Part shown: positions 49,791 through 58,457 of the stretch, in pieces
How positions within the stretch are numbered: position 1 is the stretch's first letter
How the letters are laid out: every line of letters begins with the position of its first letter
Source: Paenibacillus donghaensis
GTDB taxonomy: Bacteria; Bacillota; Bacilli; Paenibacillales; Paenibacillaceae
Direction: 5' to 3'
DNA: 64,000 nt
NCBI RefSeq assembly: GCF_002192415.1
Contig: NZ_CP021780.1
Coordinates: 1,054,001-1,118,000, forward strand
Position numbers and translations under genes: made by a program
The notes under the pieces: model-generated
Databases searched by the model: none
Told to the model about the DNA's origin: nothing
Seen by the model: the letters and a program-made list of their open reading frames with translations, nothing else

Positions 49791-51230
49791 ATGGGGCATG
49801 TGCCGAACAGCTTGACCCTACTGCACACCAATGATATACATAGCCATTTCGAGATGATGAGTCCGCTGGCGCAAGAGATCGGGGCACAGCGTGAAGCAGC
49901 CGGTGAAGAGCCGGTGCTGCTGCTGGATATCGGCGACCATATGGACCGTGCCGCCGTGGAGACGGAAGGCACCATGGGCCAGGCCAACATCGACATGATT
50001 AATCTGACTGCGTATGATGCAGTGACGATCGGCAACAATGAAGGACTGACCTTTACCCCGGAAATGCTGGCGTTGGCTTATTCGGGACTGCTCTGTCCGG
50101 TCGTCTGCTGCAATTTCGTGGAGAAGGCAACCGGCAGACCTCCGAAGTGGATGAAAAGGCATGTCATTCTGGAGAAGCAAGGAATCAAGATCGGGATTAC
50201 AGGGGCTACTGCAGTGTTCGCATCATTCTATGAACTGCTTGGCTGGGACGCCCTCGATCCTGAAGCTGAACTACAGAAGCAGTGCCGGCTGCTGGCTCCT
50301 CAGGTGGATATATTGATTGTTCTTTCCCACCTGGGGCTGCCTTCCGACCGTATGCTGGCTGAGCGGCTTGAAGGCGTACATGCCATCTTGGGCGGACATA
50401 CCCATCATGTGCTGGAAGAGCCGCTGATGATTAACGGGACTGCGGTGTGCGGTGCCGGTAAATTCGGCCGCTATCTGGGACAGCTGCGTTTCGGGCGGGA
50501 ACAGGAAGGGGCTTCTTTCAGGTTTCTCTCAGGCGGATGCATTACGGTAGATCCGGCACTACGGGATACACTGATTGCACCGGCAGCGGCGATACATCTG
50601 GAGCGCGGACGTGAAGTGCTGCAGGAGACGGTGGCAATTATAGACCGTGCACTGCCGCTGGATGTTCAGGGCGAATCGCCCTTTGGCAACCTGCTCGCAC
50701 AGGCTGTGCGCCGTTTTACAGGCAGTCCGCTAGCTCTGGTCAACACGGGACAGCTGCTGGGCCCGCTGCCTGCGGGCACCGTTACAACCGGGATGCTGCA
50801 TGGCTTATGCCCTTCACCGATTAATCCCTGCATTGTCAAGCTGACTGGGCTTGATATCCGCACAGCGCTGGAACAGAGCGTTACTGCAGAATTTCGCGAC
50901 AAGGCCATCTACGGGTATGGGTTCCGCGGACATATCCTGGGCAGCCTGGCGGTCGACGGACTAAAGATCTTGTACGATCCAAAGGCCATACCGTATGATA
51001 ACAGTATGACCATTTGGATCGGTGGGGACAGGCTGGAGGATGAACGCGAGTACAACGTGGGCACGCTCGATATGTTCACTTTCCGAGCGGGATATGAGAG
51101 CATTGCCAATGGGCGGGAAGCCTTGTTTCTGCTGCCTCATTTCCTGCGGGATTTGCTGCGGATGGAACTGCAGACCCCCGGCAGTCTGGAGCAGTGTGAG
51201 ATTCGGCGGTGGGAGGCTGTCACGCCTTAA
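49791..51230 (+). CDS. yunD: YunD-like metallophosphatase / 5'-nucleotidase family protein
   Basis: 479 residues with no signal peptide. N-terminal calcineurin-like metallophosphatase (LLHTNDIHSHFE, DIGDHMD, TIGNNEGLTF, LSHLG, GGHTHH) and a C-terminal 5'-nucleotidase domain (GNLLAQAVRRF; INPCIVKLTGLDIR). GNNEG in place of GNHE is what I recall for YunD. ATG 49791 has AGGAGG 10 bp upstream; an earlier in-frame ATG 49782 is only 1 bp from it. The physiological substrate is unknown. Confidence 0.88.
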   Translation: MGHVPNSLTLLHTNDIHSHFEMMSPLAQEIGAQREAAGEEPVLLLDIGDHMDRAAVETEGTMGQANIDMINLTAYDAVTIGNNEGLTFTPEMLALAYSGLLCPVVCCNFVEKATGRPPKWMKRHVILEKQGIKIGITGATAVFASFYELLGWDALDPEAELQKQCRLLAPQVDILIVLSHLGLPSDRMLAERLEGVHAILGGHTHHVLEEPLMINGTAVCGAGKFGRYLGQLRFGREQEGASFRFLSGGCITVDPALRDTLIAPAAAIHLERGREVLQETVAIIDRALPLDVQGESPFGNLLAQAVRRFTGSPLALVNTGQLLGPLPAGTVTTGMLHGLCPSPINPCIVKLTGLDIRTALEQSVTAEFRDKAIYGYGFRGHILGSLAVDGLKILYDPKAIPYDNSMTIWIGGDRLEDEREYNVGTLDMFTFRAGYESIANGREALFLLPHFLRDLLRMELQTPGSLEQCEIRRWEAVTP

Positions 51231-51300
51231 CTGAATGTCTACCGTATTATTCAGAATCACTATTGTGTAGTTGGAATGGATCACTAATCAGGAGGAACAT

Positions 51301-52128
51301 ATGGACACTATCACAGCAATTATTCTGGCCATTGTGGAAGGCATTACCGAATTTATTCCGGTATCTTCTACAGGCCACATGATATTGACAAGCAAGCTGC
51401 TGGGCTATAACGAGCAGGATTCAATTATGAAGACTTATGAGATCGTGATTCAATTGGGAGCGATCCTGGCCATTGCGCTGGTCTACCGCCAGCGGGTGCT
51501 TAACTTGTTTGGAATCGGGCGCAGCAGCCGGGGAAGAGGCGGTGTGATGCCAGCTTCGCGGCTGAATCTGATTCATGTATTCCTGGGGATTGCCCCTGCA
51601 CTTATTGTGGCATTCTTTGCCCGCGATTTCATCAAAAGCCTCTTCGGAGCGACTACCGTCCTCTGGGCCCTGGTGGCCGGGGGGATATTGATGATTGTCG
51701 CGGAATGGTTTAACCGCCGGAAGATCCGCATCACCGCACATGAGCTGGATGACCTGTCGTATGGACAGGCGCTGGCGATTGGCCTCTATCAGATTATCTC
51801 TGTGCTCTGGCCGGGCTTCTCGCGTTCCGGCTCCACGATCTCGGGCGGGATGCTGAGCGGGGTCAGCTACAAGGCTTCCGCCGATTTCTCCTTTCTGATT
51901 GCCATTCCGATCATGTGTGCGGCTTCGGGATATGAACTGCTTGATTCCTACCGTTATTTCACCAGTGAGACCATCGGTGATTTCGTCATCGGATTCCTGG
52001 TATCTTTCGTAGTGGCTTACGGTGTGGTACTCTTGTTCATGAAATTAATTCAGAAGATCCGCCTGACTCACTTCGCGATCTACCGCTTCATTCTTGCCGC
52101 GGTATTCTGGTTGTTCATTATGAATTAA
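51301..52128 (+). CDS. uppP: Undecaprenyl-diphosphatase UppP (BacA)
   Basis: 275 residues, about eight membrane helices. It recycles undecaprenyl pyrophosphate to the lipid carrier for cell-wall synthesis; overexpression gives bacitracin resistance in the family. Signatures: EGITEFIPVSSTGHMIL (residues 14-30) and WPGFSRSGSTISGG. AGGAGGAA precedes ATG 51301; an in-frame ATG at 51271 is upstream of that site. Confidence 0.95.
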   Translation: MDTITAIILAIVEGITEFIPVSSTGHMILTSKLLGYNEQDSIMKTYEIVIQLGAILAIALVYRQRVLNLFGIGRSSRGRGGVMPASRLNLIHVFLGIAPALIVAFFARDFIKSLFGATTVLWALVAGGILMIVAEWFNRRKIRITAHELDDLSYGQALAIGLYQIISVLWPGFSRSGSTISGGMLSGVSYKASADFSFLIAIPIMCAASGYELLDSYRYFTSETIGDFVIGFLVSFVVAYGVVLLFMKLIQKIRLTHFAIYRFILAAVFWLFIMN

Positions 52129-52230
52129 TCAAGTGCCAGATTAATCGGGTTAACGGTATAAACATAGTGTCCCCCTCAAGCTTCTCAAACAGAATAGGTA
52201 TTTTACCGTTACAGGCAGGAGTGAACCAAG

Positions 52231-53334
52231 TTGCGTTTAGTATCCGTAAACCAGCTTCAAGCGGGAATGAAGCTAGCCAAAAAAATATATAATGATGACG
52301 GGATGATTCTGCTCGCAGACGGAGTGGAGCTTACTGATACGCTCATTAAACGTCTTGCCAGAATTGACATCGGCTATATTTATATTGAGGATTCGCTTAC
52401 AGATGATGTGATTATTACCGGCATGCTGGAGGACGAGACGCGCAATCAGGCGCTGAAGGTCATCCGAAGCGAGTTCCAGCAGATGTCCGGCGCGTCTGGC
52501 ATAACCAAAGGATTCTATCACCTCGACAAGAAATTCTCGCGTCTGATGGACTCCATTCTCGATGATATATCCTCCCAGGAGGACCCGATGATCATGCTGC
52601 TGGATATGCATACCACCGACAGCTATTTGTATGTGCATTCCCTGAATGTATGCCTGTATACATTAGTGCTAGGCATTGCATATGGCTATAGCAAGGAGGA
52701 GCTGCGGGTCATTGGACTTGGAGCCCTGCTGCATGATATCGGCAAAACCCAGATTCCGGTCAAAATCGTCCAAAAGCCCGGTATGCTCAGCGATGAGGAA
52801 TTCCACCACATGCAGGCCCATACCGAGATCGGTTACCGGATTCTTAAGGAAGAGCCTAATATTCCCCTGCTTGCAGCCCACTGTGCCTTTCAGCATCATG
52901 AGCGGATCGACGGGTCCGGCTACCCGCGCGGGCTGAAGGGCCCGCAGATTCATGAATATGCCAAATGGCTGGGGGTAGCAGATTCTTATGATGCCATGAC
53001 CTCCAACCGGATCTACAAAAGAGCAATGCTGCCGCATCAGGCAGTAGAAGCACTATACGTCGGTTCGGGGACGCTTTATGAGCAGAAACAGTTGGAGCTG
53101 TTCAGGGACCGGGTGGCCATTTATCCGCTTGGTCTTACGGTGAAGCTGAGTACGGGTGAGAGTGGTGTAGTGGTCAGAATTGACCCAACCATTCCCCACA
53201 GACCAGTGGTACGGGTGCTGAATGGGGTCGAGGGAGAGGCCGTTGTGCCTTTCGAATACGATCTGCGCACAGCCCTTTCGATTGTAATAGCAGATGTCGC
53301 GGACCAGAATGAGCCTGCGGCCAAACAAAGCTAG
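52231..53334 (+). CDS. HD-GYP domain protein (intact), probable c-di-GMP phosphodiesterase
   Basis: 367 residues. The complete metal-site set is visible: His136 (YVHSLNV), His168-Asp169 in LLHDIGK, His197, and His222-His223 in QHHERIDGSGYP. An N-terminal MRLVSVNQLQAGMKLAKKIY segment and ~120-residue linker resemble the paralogue at 47795. TTG start with GGCAGGAGTG upstream. Cytoplasmic; degrades cyclic di-GMP by family knowledge. Confidence 0.9.
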   Translation: MRLVSVNQLQAGMKLAKKIYNDDGMILLADGVELTDTLIKRLARIDIGYIYIEDSLTDDVIITGMLEDETRNQALKVIRSEFQQMSGASGITKGFYHLDKKFSRLMDSILDDISSQEDPMIMLLDMHTTDSYLYVHSLNVCLYTLVLGIAYGYSKEELRVIGLGALLHDIGKTQIPVKIVQKPGMLSDEEFHHMQAHTEIGYRILKEEPNIPLLAAHCAFQHHERIDGSGYPRGLKGPQIHEYAKWLGVADSYDAMTSNRIYKRAMLPHQAVEALYVGSGTLYEQKQLELFRDRVAIYPLGLTVKLSTGESGVVVRIDPTIPHRPVVRVLNGVEGEAVVPFEYDLRTALSIVIADVADQNEPAAKQS

Positions 53335-53342
53335 GATGAATG

Positions 53343-53375
53343 GCAGGGCGCCCCTTGAATTGGCGCTCTGCTTTT
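53343..53375 (+). terminator. Terminator of the HD-GYP gene
   Basis: GCAGGGCGCC pairs with GGCGCTCTGC (one mismatch), followed by TTTTA. Confidence 0.75.
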
Positions 53376-53503
53376 ACATTTCACCGGGAACTGCAGTTTT
53401 TACGGCAAGAGTGGTATGATAAAGAGTATTACGTCGTTCTCATGACTAAATTGTGGGTAATAATAAGGAATAAGCTACAAAAGCTTTGAAGGAGCTACAG
53501 CCA

Positions 53504-54640
53504 ATGAATGTACTGAAACCTATATCCTCTTCAATGAAGGAGTTGTCGCCAAGTTATGATCCGTGGGACCCGATCACCTCTCTGCGCAAGCATGGACGGC
53601 ATGTGCTGACCAGTGTGGAGATGACGGTTACCAATTTATGCAATATGCGCTGTGAGCACTGTGCGGTAGGCGACGCGCTGACCACCAGGGAGGGTGAGAT
53701 GCTGCCGCTGACGAAAATGCTGCACCGGCTTGAAGAAGTTGAACATCTGGAGACGATCAGCATAACAGGCGGAGAGCCCATGTTCAGAGCCGGTACCGTC
53801 GAGAATATGATTGTGCCGCTGCTCCAATATGCACACGAGCGGGGAATCCGCTCACAGATCAATTCCAATCTGACGATGCCTTATTCGCGTTACGAGCAGC
53901 TGCTCCCTTATCTGGATGTCATGCATATCTCATTCAACTATGAGAACGGGGATGATTTCCATCAGGTGGGCTTCGCCAACAGCGGGCATCCGGTGTCCAG
54001 GGAAGCTGCCTATCGTTTATACGACACCATGATCGAGAATTCCCGCCGCTTAAGCGCTGACGGGATGTTTATCTCGGCAGAATCCATGATTAATTATCGT
54101 ACACATAGCAAGCTGCCGCAGATTCATGAGCTGATTCGTCAGATGGGCGCAAGACGCCATGAGGTGCACCCAATGTATGCTTCCAGCTTCGCTTCCTCCT
54201 TGCCGGTGCTGGCGCTTAAGGATATGATGGCGGCGATTCACCAGCTGCTGGATGCCCGCGACCCGGAGATGTGGATGCTGTTCGGTACCCTGCCATTCTT
54301 CGCCTGCAGCGCAGAGGAACAGGATCAACAGCTGCTGCGCAGAATGCGCACCGAGCCGAATGTTACGCTGCGCAATGACCCGGACGGGCGCAACCGTGTG
54401 AATGTGAATATGTTCAGCGGGGATGTGTTTGTGACAGACTTTGCTGATATTGCCGCCTTCGGCAACATCGAAAGCCATAAGCTGGATGAGATTTTTGCCG
54501 AGTGGCAGACCGCTCACCCGCTGAACCAGAAGGTCAATTGCTTCTGTGATGCGGCAGGGTGCTGTGGGCCTAATCTGCTGGTGGCTGATATGTATTATCC
54601 GAATGTTGATTTCAAAGCAAGAAAAGCGATCAACTTGTAG
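53504..54640 (+). CDS. yfkAB: Radical SAM protein YfkAB
   Basis: 378 residues. The [4Fe-4S]/SAM motif CNMRCEHC has Cys46, Cys50 and Cys53; ITGGEPMF is the next radical-SAM signature. The C-terminal NCFCDAAGCCGPN is the CxCxxxxC motif of the YfkAB family, probably an auxiliary cluster site. ATG 53504 has GAAGGAGC 8 bp upstream; a TTG at 53486 is in frame but before that site. Reaction unknown. Confidence 0.92.
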   Translation: MNVLKPISSSMKELSPSYDPWDPITSLRKHGRHVLTSVEMTVTNLCNMRCEHCAVGDALTTREGEMLPLTKMLHRLEEVEHLETISITGGEPMFRAGTVENMIVPLLQYAHERGIRSQINSNLTMPYSRYEQLLPYLDVMHISFNYENGDDFHQVGFANSGHPVSREAAYRLYDTMIENSRRLSADGMFISAESMINYRTHSKLPQIHELIRQMGARRHEVHPMYASSFASSLPVLALKDMMAAIHQLLDARDPEMWMLFGTLPFFACSAEEQDQQLLRRMRTEPNVTLRNDPDGRNRVNVNMFSGDVFVTDFADIAAFGNIESHKLDEIFAEWQTAHPLNQKVNCFCDAAGCCGPNLLVADMYYPNVDFKARKAINL

Positions 54641-54658
54641 AAATGAGGCGTTATTATA

Positions 54659-56020
54659 GTGCATACGGAATTTGAAGTAGGGAGATTGCTGCTCAATCTT
54701 TTGCTGGTTCTGGTGCTCGTATTGTTGAACGGGATCTTTGTTGCAGCAGAATTTTCACTCGTAAAGGTTAGGCAGTCCAGATTAACCCAGCTGGTCAGTG
54801 AAGGCAATAAGATGGCAGTCTATGCGCTCAAGGTTAACAAAAAGCTGGATTCTTACCTCTCCGCCACCCAGTTTGGCATTACGCTGGCTTCACTGGGTCT
54901 CGGCTGGGTGGGGGAGCCCGCCATATCCGAGCTGCTGGTCGAGCCGCTGATGTTCCAGCTGGGAGTTACCGATCAAACACTGATCTCCACGGTATCTGTG
55001 ATTATCGGGTTTTCGATCATTACTTTTCTACATATCGTGCTGGGAGAGCTTGCACCTAAGTCCCTGGCCATCCAAAGAACAGAAGGTTCTGCTCTGCTGC
55101 TGTCCGCACCGCTGATGTTCTTCTATAATCTGTTCCTGCCGTTTATCTGGGTACTGAACGCATCGGCGAATGCGCTGCTGCGGCTGGTGGGCGTCGAACC
55201 GGCGAGTGAGGCCGAAGCGGCCCATTCGGAGGAAGAGATCCGCATTCTGATGAATCAGAGCGCCAAGAGCGGGGTTATCGACAAGGACGAAATGAAGCTG
55301 ATGGACAACATCTTTGAATTCTCGGACCTGCTGGCCCGTGAAGTGATGCTGCCGCGTACTGATATGGATGTGCTGTACAGTAATCTTTCGCTGGAAGAGA
55401 ACATGCGGATCATTACGGAAACGAAACATTCCCGGTATCCGGTCGCTCTGGAGGACAAGGACCGTATTATTGGTTTCATCCATATTACCGATCTGCTGTT
55501 TGCCCCGCTGGAGCAGCAGAATGATCTCGCTTCACTGGTCCGTCCGATCCTGAATGTGCCGGAATCGATGGAGATCAGCCATGCGCTGCGCCTGATGCAG
55601 AAGAACAAGGCCCAGCTAACGCTGGTTGTCGATGAATACGGCGGTACAGCCGGACTGCTCACTGCCGAGGAGATCCTGGAAGAGATCGTTGGTGATCTGC
55701 ATGATGAATTTGAGGATGAGCGGCCCAGCGTGGAGCGCAATGGAGAATCTATTTCCGTTGAAGGCCGCATGCTGATCGAAGATGTCAACGATCTTACGGG
55801 TGTGGTTATTGAGGATGATGAAGTCGATTCCATCGGCGGCTGGCTGTTCAAGGAGCTGGAAGGCAACCCAGCCAAAGGCAAAAAGGTCATGGTGGGCGAT
55901 GTGATTTTTGAAGTGGAGGAATCCACCCGTCTGCGGATTACGCGGATTAATATTCACCGTGAGCCGCCGTTGACGGAAGAGGAAGAGGACAACGAGGAAC
56001 AGGGTGAGGATAAAGATTAA
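54659..56020 (+). CDS. CNNM/CorC-type membrane protein (hemolysin C family)
   Basis: 453 residues: DUF21/CNNM membrane domain with about four helices (1-195; NGIFVAAEFSLVKVRQSRLT), a CBS pair (about 215-340; LPRTDMDVLY, LVVDEYGGTAG), CorC_HlyC domain and an acidic tail. Family members are implicated in Mg(2+) or other ion efflux. GTG start, 18 bp after yfkAB, with weak GAGGCG. Probably co-transcribed with yfkAB. Confidence 0.9.
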   Translation: MHTEFEVGRLLLNLLLVLVLVLLNGIFVAAEFSLVKVRQSRLTQLVSEGNKMAVYALKVNKKLDSYLSATQFGITLASLGLGWVGEPAISELLVEPLMFQLGVTDQTLISTVSVIIGFSIITFLHIVLGELAPKSLAIQRTEGSALLLSAPLMFFYNLFLPFIWVLNASANALLRLVGVEPASEAEAAHSEEEIRILMNQSAKSGVIDKDEMKLMDNIFEFSDLLAREVMLPRTDMDVLYSNLSLEENMRIITETKHSRYPVALEDKDRIIGFIHITDLLFAPLEQQNDLASLVRPILNVPESMEISHALRLMQKNKAQLTLVVDEYGGTAGLLTAEEILEEIVGDLHDEFEDERPSVERNGESISVEGRMLIEDVNDLTGVVIEDDEVDSIGGWLFKELEGNPAKGKKVMVGDVIFEVEESTRLRITRINIHREPPLTEEEEDNEEQGEDKD

Positions 56021-56127
56021 CCAGCATTGAGATCCCATTACAGACTGGCAAAAAGCCGCCGTTCCCCAAGGAGCAGGGACTGCACCCCGTTTGTGTGACA
56101 GGGATCAAAACACCTTGCAAGTTTAAG

Positions 56128-56170
56128 TAGCCAGTCGCCGGAAATCTATCGGTGACTGGCTATTTAGTTT
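56128..56170 (+). terminator. Terminator after the CNNM protein gene
   Basis: TAGCCAGTCGCCG pairs with CGGTGACTGGCTA, followed by TTTAGTTT. Confidence 0.75.
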
Positions 56171-56234
56171 CGGTTGAATCCGTATTGAATTACCCTGAAT
56201 TGCATGGTCGGTATTTATACCTCAATACACTTCT

Positions 56235-56549
56235 TTAGCTTACTAACTTCAAACCTACTGCAGATCCGAGTACCATGGCAATGAACACAATTCTTAAGAT
56301 ATTTCTTGGCTCACCGTAAAATATCATACCTAGAATAGCTCCTCTGGATGCACCAATTCCTGTCCATACTGCATATGCTGTTCCCATCGGCAGAGTTACC
56401 ATTGCCCTGGACAAGAACAAAAAGCTTAATCCAAAGCCTACTACTAATAACAGGAATGAGACCATGTTACGGTCTTTGTTCATCTTATTGATCATAAGGA
56501 CTCCGAACATTTCAAATATACCAGCTAAAATAAGAAATACCCAATTCAC
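56235..56549 (-). CDS. ykkD: YkkD-like SMR exporter subunit, orphaned
   Basis: 104 residues, four membrane helices; SMR signature Glu13 in ILAGIFEMFGVLMINK, and MGTAYAVWTGIG typical of YkkD/Gdx-type subunits. YkkD works with YkkC as a paired exporter, and ykkC RNA-controlled SMR proteins export guanidinium. GTG start with GGAGG 11 bp upstream. Its expected partner is reduced to the 16-codon remnant directly upstream, beyond which lies an IS605 element, so this subunit has probably lost partner, promoter and riboswitch control. Confidence 0.88.
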   Translation of the reverse strand: MNWVFLILAGIFEMFGVLMINKMNKDRNMVSFLLLVVGFGLSFLFLSRAMVTLPMGTAYAVWTGIGASRGAILGMIFYGEPRNILRIVFIAMVLGSAVGLKLVS

Positions 56550-56552
56550 GAG

Positions 56553-56603
56553 TTATGCCACCTCCTTTTTTTTCTCTTTGCTTAACATTTTTAGCCCAAT
56601 TAC
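56553..56603 (-). pseudogene. ykkC: C-terminal remnant of a ykkC-like SMR gene
   Basis: The minus strand reads VIGLKMLSKEKKKEVA then stop, just before the ykkD-like start. It matches the end of YkkC-type SMR proteins (GVIGLK plus a charged tail). Homology stops exactly at TTAC (56600-56603), the predicted target of the adjacent IS605 element. About 90 upstream codons are missing and do not reappear on the other side of the element. Confidence 0.75.
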
Positions 56604-56658
56604 AGAATTTTTTGGTTATCATGTTTCAGTTTTAAATATAAACTGATACAATTAATGT

Positions 56659-57057
56659 ATGGATAATTATAGAAGAACCAACACAACCGTATCGCTAATC
56701 AATTATCACTTTGTTTTTTGTCCACGATATCGAAAGAAAATCTTTCTTGAATTTGATGTTGAAAGTAGATTTAAGGAGTTGATTAAAGATGTTTGTGATG
56801 ATTTGAAAATAGAGATTATCGCAATCGAAACAGATCAAGATCACGCACATCTATTTTTGAATGCTTTGCCGACATTTAGTCCTGCTGATATTATGGCAAA
56901 AATTAAAGGAGTCACATCTAAACGACTGAGAGAGGAGTTTAAACATCTAGCTCATTTGCCTTCACTTTGGACACGTTCATACTTTGTAAGTACCGCAGGA
57001 AATGTGTCTAGTGAAACGATCAAAAGATATGTTGAACAACAAAAAACAAGGGGGTGA
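56659..57057 (+). CDS. tnpA: IS200/IS605 transposase TnpA (Y1 HUH)
   Basis: 132 residues, single-strand DNA transposase. HUH motif His62-Ala-His64 in DQDHAHLFL and catalytic Tyr124 in SSETIKRYVEQQ are intact, and length is normal, so the enzyme could be active. No strong ribosome binding site precedes ATG 56659, usual for these elements. Confidence 0.93.
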   Translation: MDNYRRTNTTVSLINYHFVFCPRYRKKIFLEFDVESRFKELIKDVCDDLKIEIIAIETDQDHAHLFLNALPTFSPADIMAKIKGVTSKRLREEFKHLAHLPSLWTRSYFVSTAGNVSSETIKRYVEQQKTRG

Positions 57058-57088
57058 TAGAAACGATTGCGATAAGTCTCCAATTAAA

Positions 57089-57232
57089 ATGCCAAAGGGA
57101 TATATACGACAAATATTTTGGCTAGGTGGCTGGTCTTTAATTAGAGAATCAACATTTGACGAGTATAAATCAATCAAAAGAGCCAAACAAATTAAGGAGA
57201 GAGGTGAAAACTTATGCAGTCCGTCACTATAA
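57089..57232 (+). CDS. Small ORF between tnpA and tnpB (doubtful)
   Basis: The frame encodes about 47 residues from ATG 57089 (MPKGYIRQIFWLGGWSLIRE) and overlaps the tnpB start. The spelling looks protein-like, but no ribosome binding site is well placed: AAGGGGGTGA at 57047-57056 is 33 bp away. It may be an accessory ORF of the element or a former reading frame. Unrecognised. Confidence 0.3.
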   Translation: MPKGYIRQIFWLGGWSLIRESTFDEYKSIKRAKQIKERGENLCSPSL

Positions 57233-58269
57233 AGATAAGATTCTTTCCAAGTAACTCAATCGAATTAAAGTTATTAAGTAGAGAATATATTCGAGCTATT
57301 AATTCATTAACAGAACAAGCAGAAAAAGAAGGTTCATTCCCCAAACTCACAACGAAAGATGTAGAAGCTAAACTCCCTTCTGCTGTACTTAATCAAGCGA
57401 TTCGTGATGCTAAAAGCGTATTTAAGAAAACGAAGAAGGAAATGAAGCGTCCAATATTAAAGAAACCAACCTACTATATCAACAACCAAAACTATTCCAT
57501 TGGCCATTCCTCTATTGCTTTTCCTATCATCGTGGACAACAAAGTGAAAAAGACGATTTTTCCTGCCCTTTTAACAGAAAGAGATAAAAAATTTCTTCAA
57601 AATGCAAAATGTGGTCTTATGAGAATCGTTGAGAAATCAGGGAAATGGTTTGCTCAAGTTTCACTTGAAATTCCTACAGAGACAACAACAGGCGAACAGG
57701 CAATAGGCATTGATTTAGGATTAAAAGTCCCTGCTGTTGCTGTGACTAGCGAAGGAAAGACGAGATTTTTTGGAAATGGTAGAGAAAACAAATATATGAA
57801 ACGCAAGTTCCGTAGTGAACGAAAAGGATTAGGAAAGAAGAAAAAGCTACGTGCTATTCGTAAACTGGATCATAAAGAACAAAGATGGATGAAAGATAAG
57901 GACCACAAAGTAAGTAGACAAATTGTCAATTTTGCCATGGAGAATCAAGTGTCTGTCATACGCTTAGAGAAGCTGACAAACATCAGAAAAACGACAAGAA
58001 CAAGTCGTAAAAACGAAAAGAATTTGCACACATGGTCATTCAATCGCTTGGCACAATTCATTGAATACAAAGCAAATATGGCAGGGATCAAAGTGGAATA
58101 TGTGAATCCTGCGTATACATCGCAAAAATGTCCATCTTGCTCTACGCTAAATAAAGCGATAGATAGAAAATATTCGTGTCTATGTGGGTTTCATACTCAT
58201 CGTGATAAAGTCGGTGCAATGAATATTATTCACGCACCTGTGATTGGTGGTAATAGTCAATCAGCCTAA
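57214..58269 (+). CDS. tnpB: TnpB RNA-guided nuclease (IS605 OrfB)
   Basis: 351 residues. RuvC-like active-site residues Asp167 (IGIDLGLK), Glu252 (IRLEKL) and Asp331 (HTHRDKVGAMNI) are intact, as is the zinc ribbon CPSC ... CLCG (Cys306, 309, 322, 324). TnpB proteins are reRNA/omega-RNA-guided DNA nucleases related to Cas12 that help retain the element. AAGGAGAGAGG precedes the ATG. The guide would come from the sequence flanking the right end. Confidence 0.93.
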   Translation: MQSVTIKIRFFPSNSIELKLLSREYIRAINSLTEQAEKEGSFPKLTTKDVEAKLPSAVLNQAIRDAKSVFKKTKKEMKRPILKKPTYYINNQNYSIGHSSIAFPIIVDNKVKKTIFPALLTERDKKFLQNAKCGLMRIVEKSGKWFAQVSLEIPTETTTGEQAIGIDLGLKVPAVAVTSEGKTRFFGNGRENKYMKRKFRSERKGLGKKKKLRAIRKLDHKEQRWMKDKDHKVSRQIVNFAMENQVSVIRLEKLTNIRKTTRTSRKNEKNLHTWSFNRLAQFIEYKANMAGIKVEYVNPAYTSQKCPSCSTLNKAIDRKYSCLCGFHTHRDKVGAMNIIHAPVIGGNSQSA

Positions 58270-58397
58270 GATGCTAAAACGCACTGTCTTAGGAGGGCTG
58301 ATGGCACAGCCCAATCTTGGGGTCATACTTCGATCGCAGAAATGCACTTCGACTTAATCACCCAAGAATCCCACTGCTTTAGCTGTGGGAGTGTCAA
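58270..58397 (+). ncRNA. Predicted omega-RNA (reRNA) scaffold of TnpB
   Basis: The region from the tnpB stop to the right end forms hairpins typical of TnpB guide RNAs: CCTAAGATG...CTTAGG, GGCTGATGGCACAGCC, and the terminal CCCAC...GTGGG stem. By analogy the guide begins at 58398 (TTTCACCCCTGTTTATAG). The 5' end is not determinable from sequence. Confidence 0.6.
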
Positions 58398-58398
58398 T

Positions 58399-58408
58399 TT
58401 CACCCCTG
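58399..58408 (-). promoter_or_regulatory. Orphan Shine-Dalgarno of the lost ykkC
   Basis: The minus strand reads AGGGGTGAAA directly before the IS right end, downstream of the riboswitch terminator. It is a good Shine-Dalgarno sequence with no gene following; it is best explained as the former ykkC ribosome binding site. Confidence 0.55.
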
Positions 58409-58457
58409 TTTATAGAATTTGGCTACATGCAGTATTTAATGCATATAGCAGAAATAT

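Larger units (their letters stand above)
56604..58397 (+). mobile_element. IS200/IS605-family element (IS608-like ends)
   Basis: Carries a Y1 transposase (tnpA) and tnpB in one direction. The left flank ends TTAC, as for IS608-type insertions. A left subterminal hairpin TCAGTTT/AAACTGA spans 56626-56646. The right end has the hairpin TCCCACTGC ttta GCTGTGGGA (58369-58390) and terminates in TCAA (58394-58397), the IS608-type right cleavage sequence. Boundaries are inferred from these tetranucleotides. The element is AT-rich compared with neighbours, consistent with recent acquisition. Confidence 0.8.

Noticed and set aside
56041..56127. Possible transposase or RNA remnant before the CNNM-gene terminator
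   Set aside because: The sequence is unremarkable on both strands, with no motif that could be recognised.
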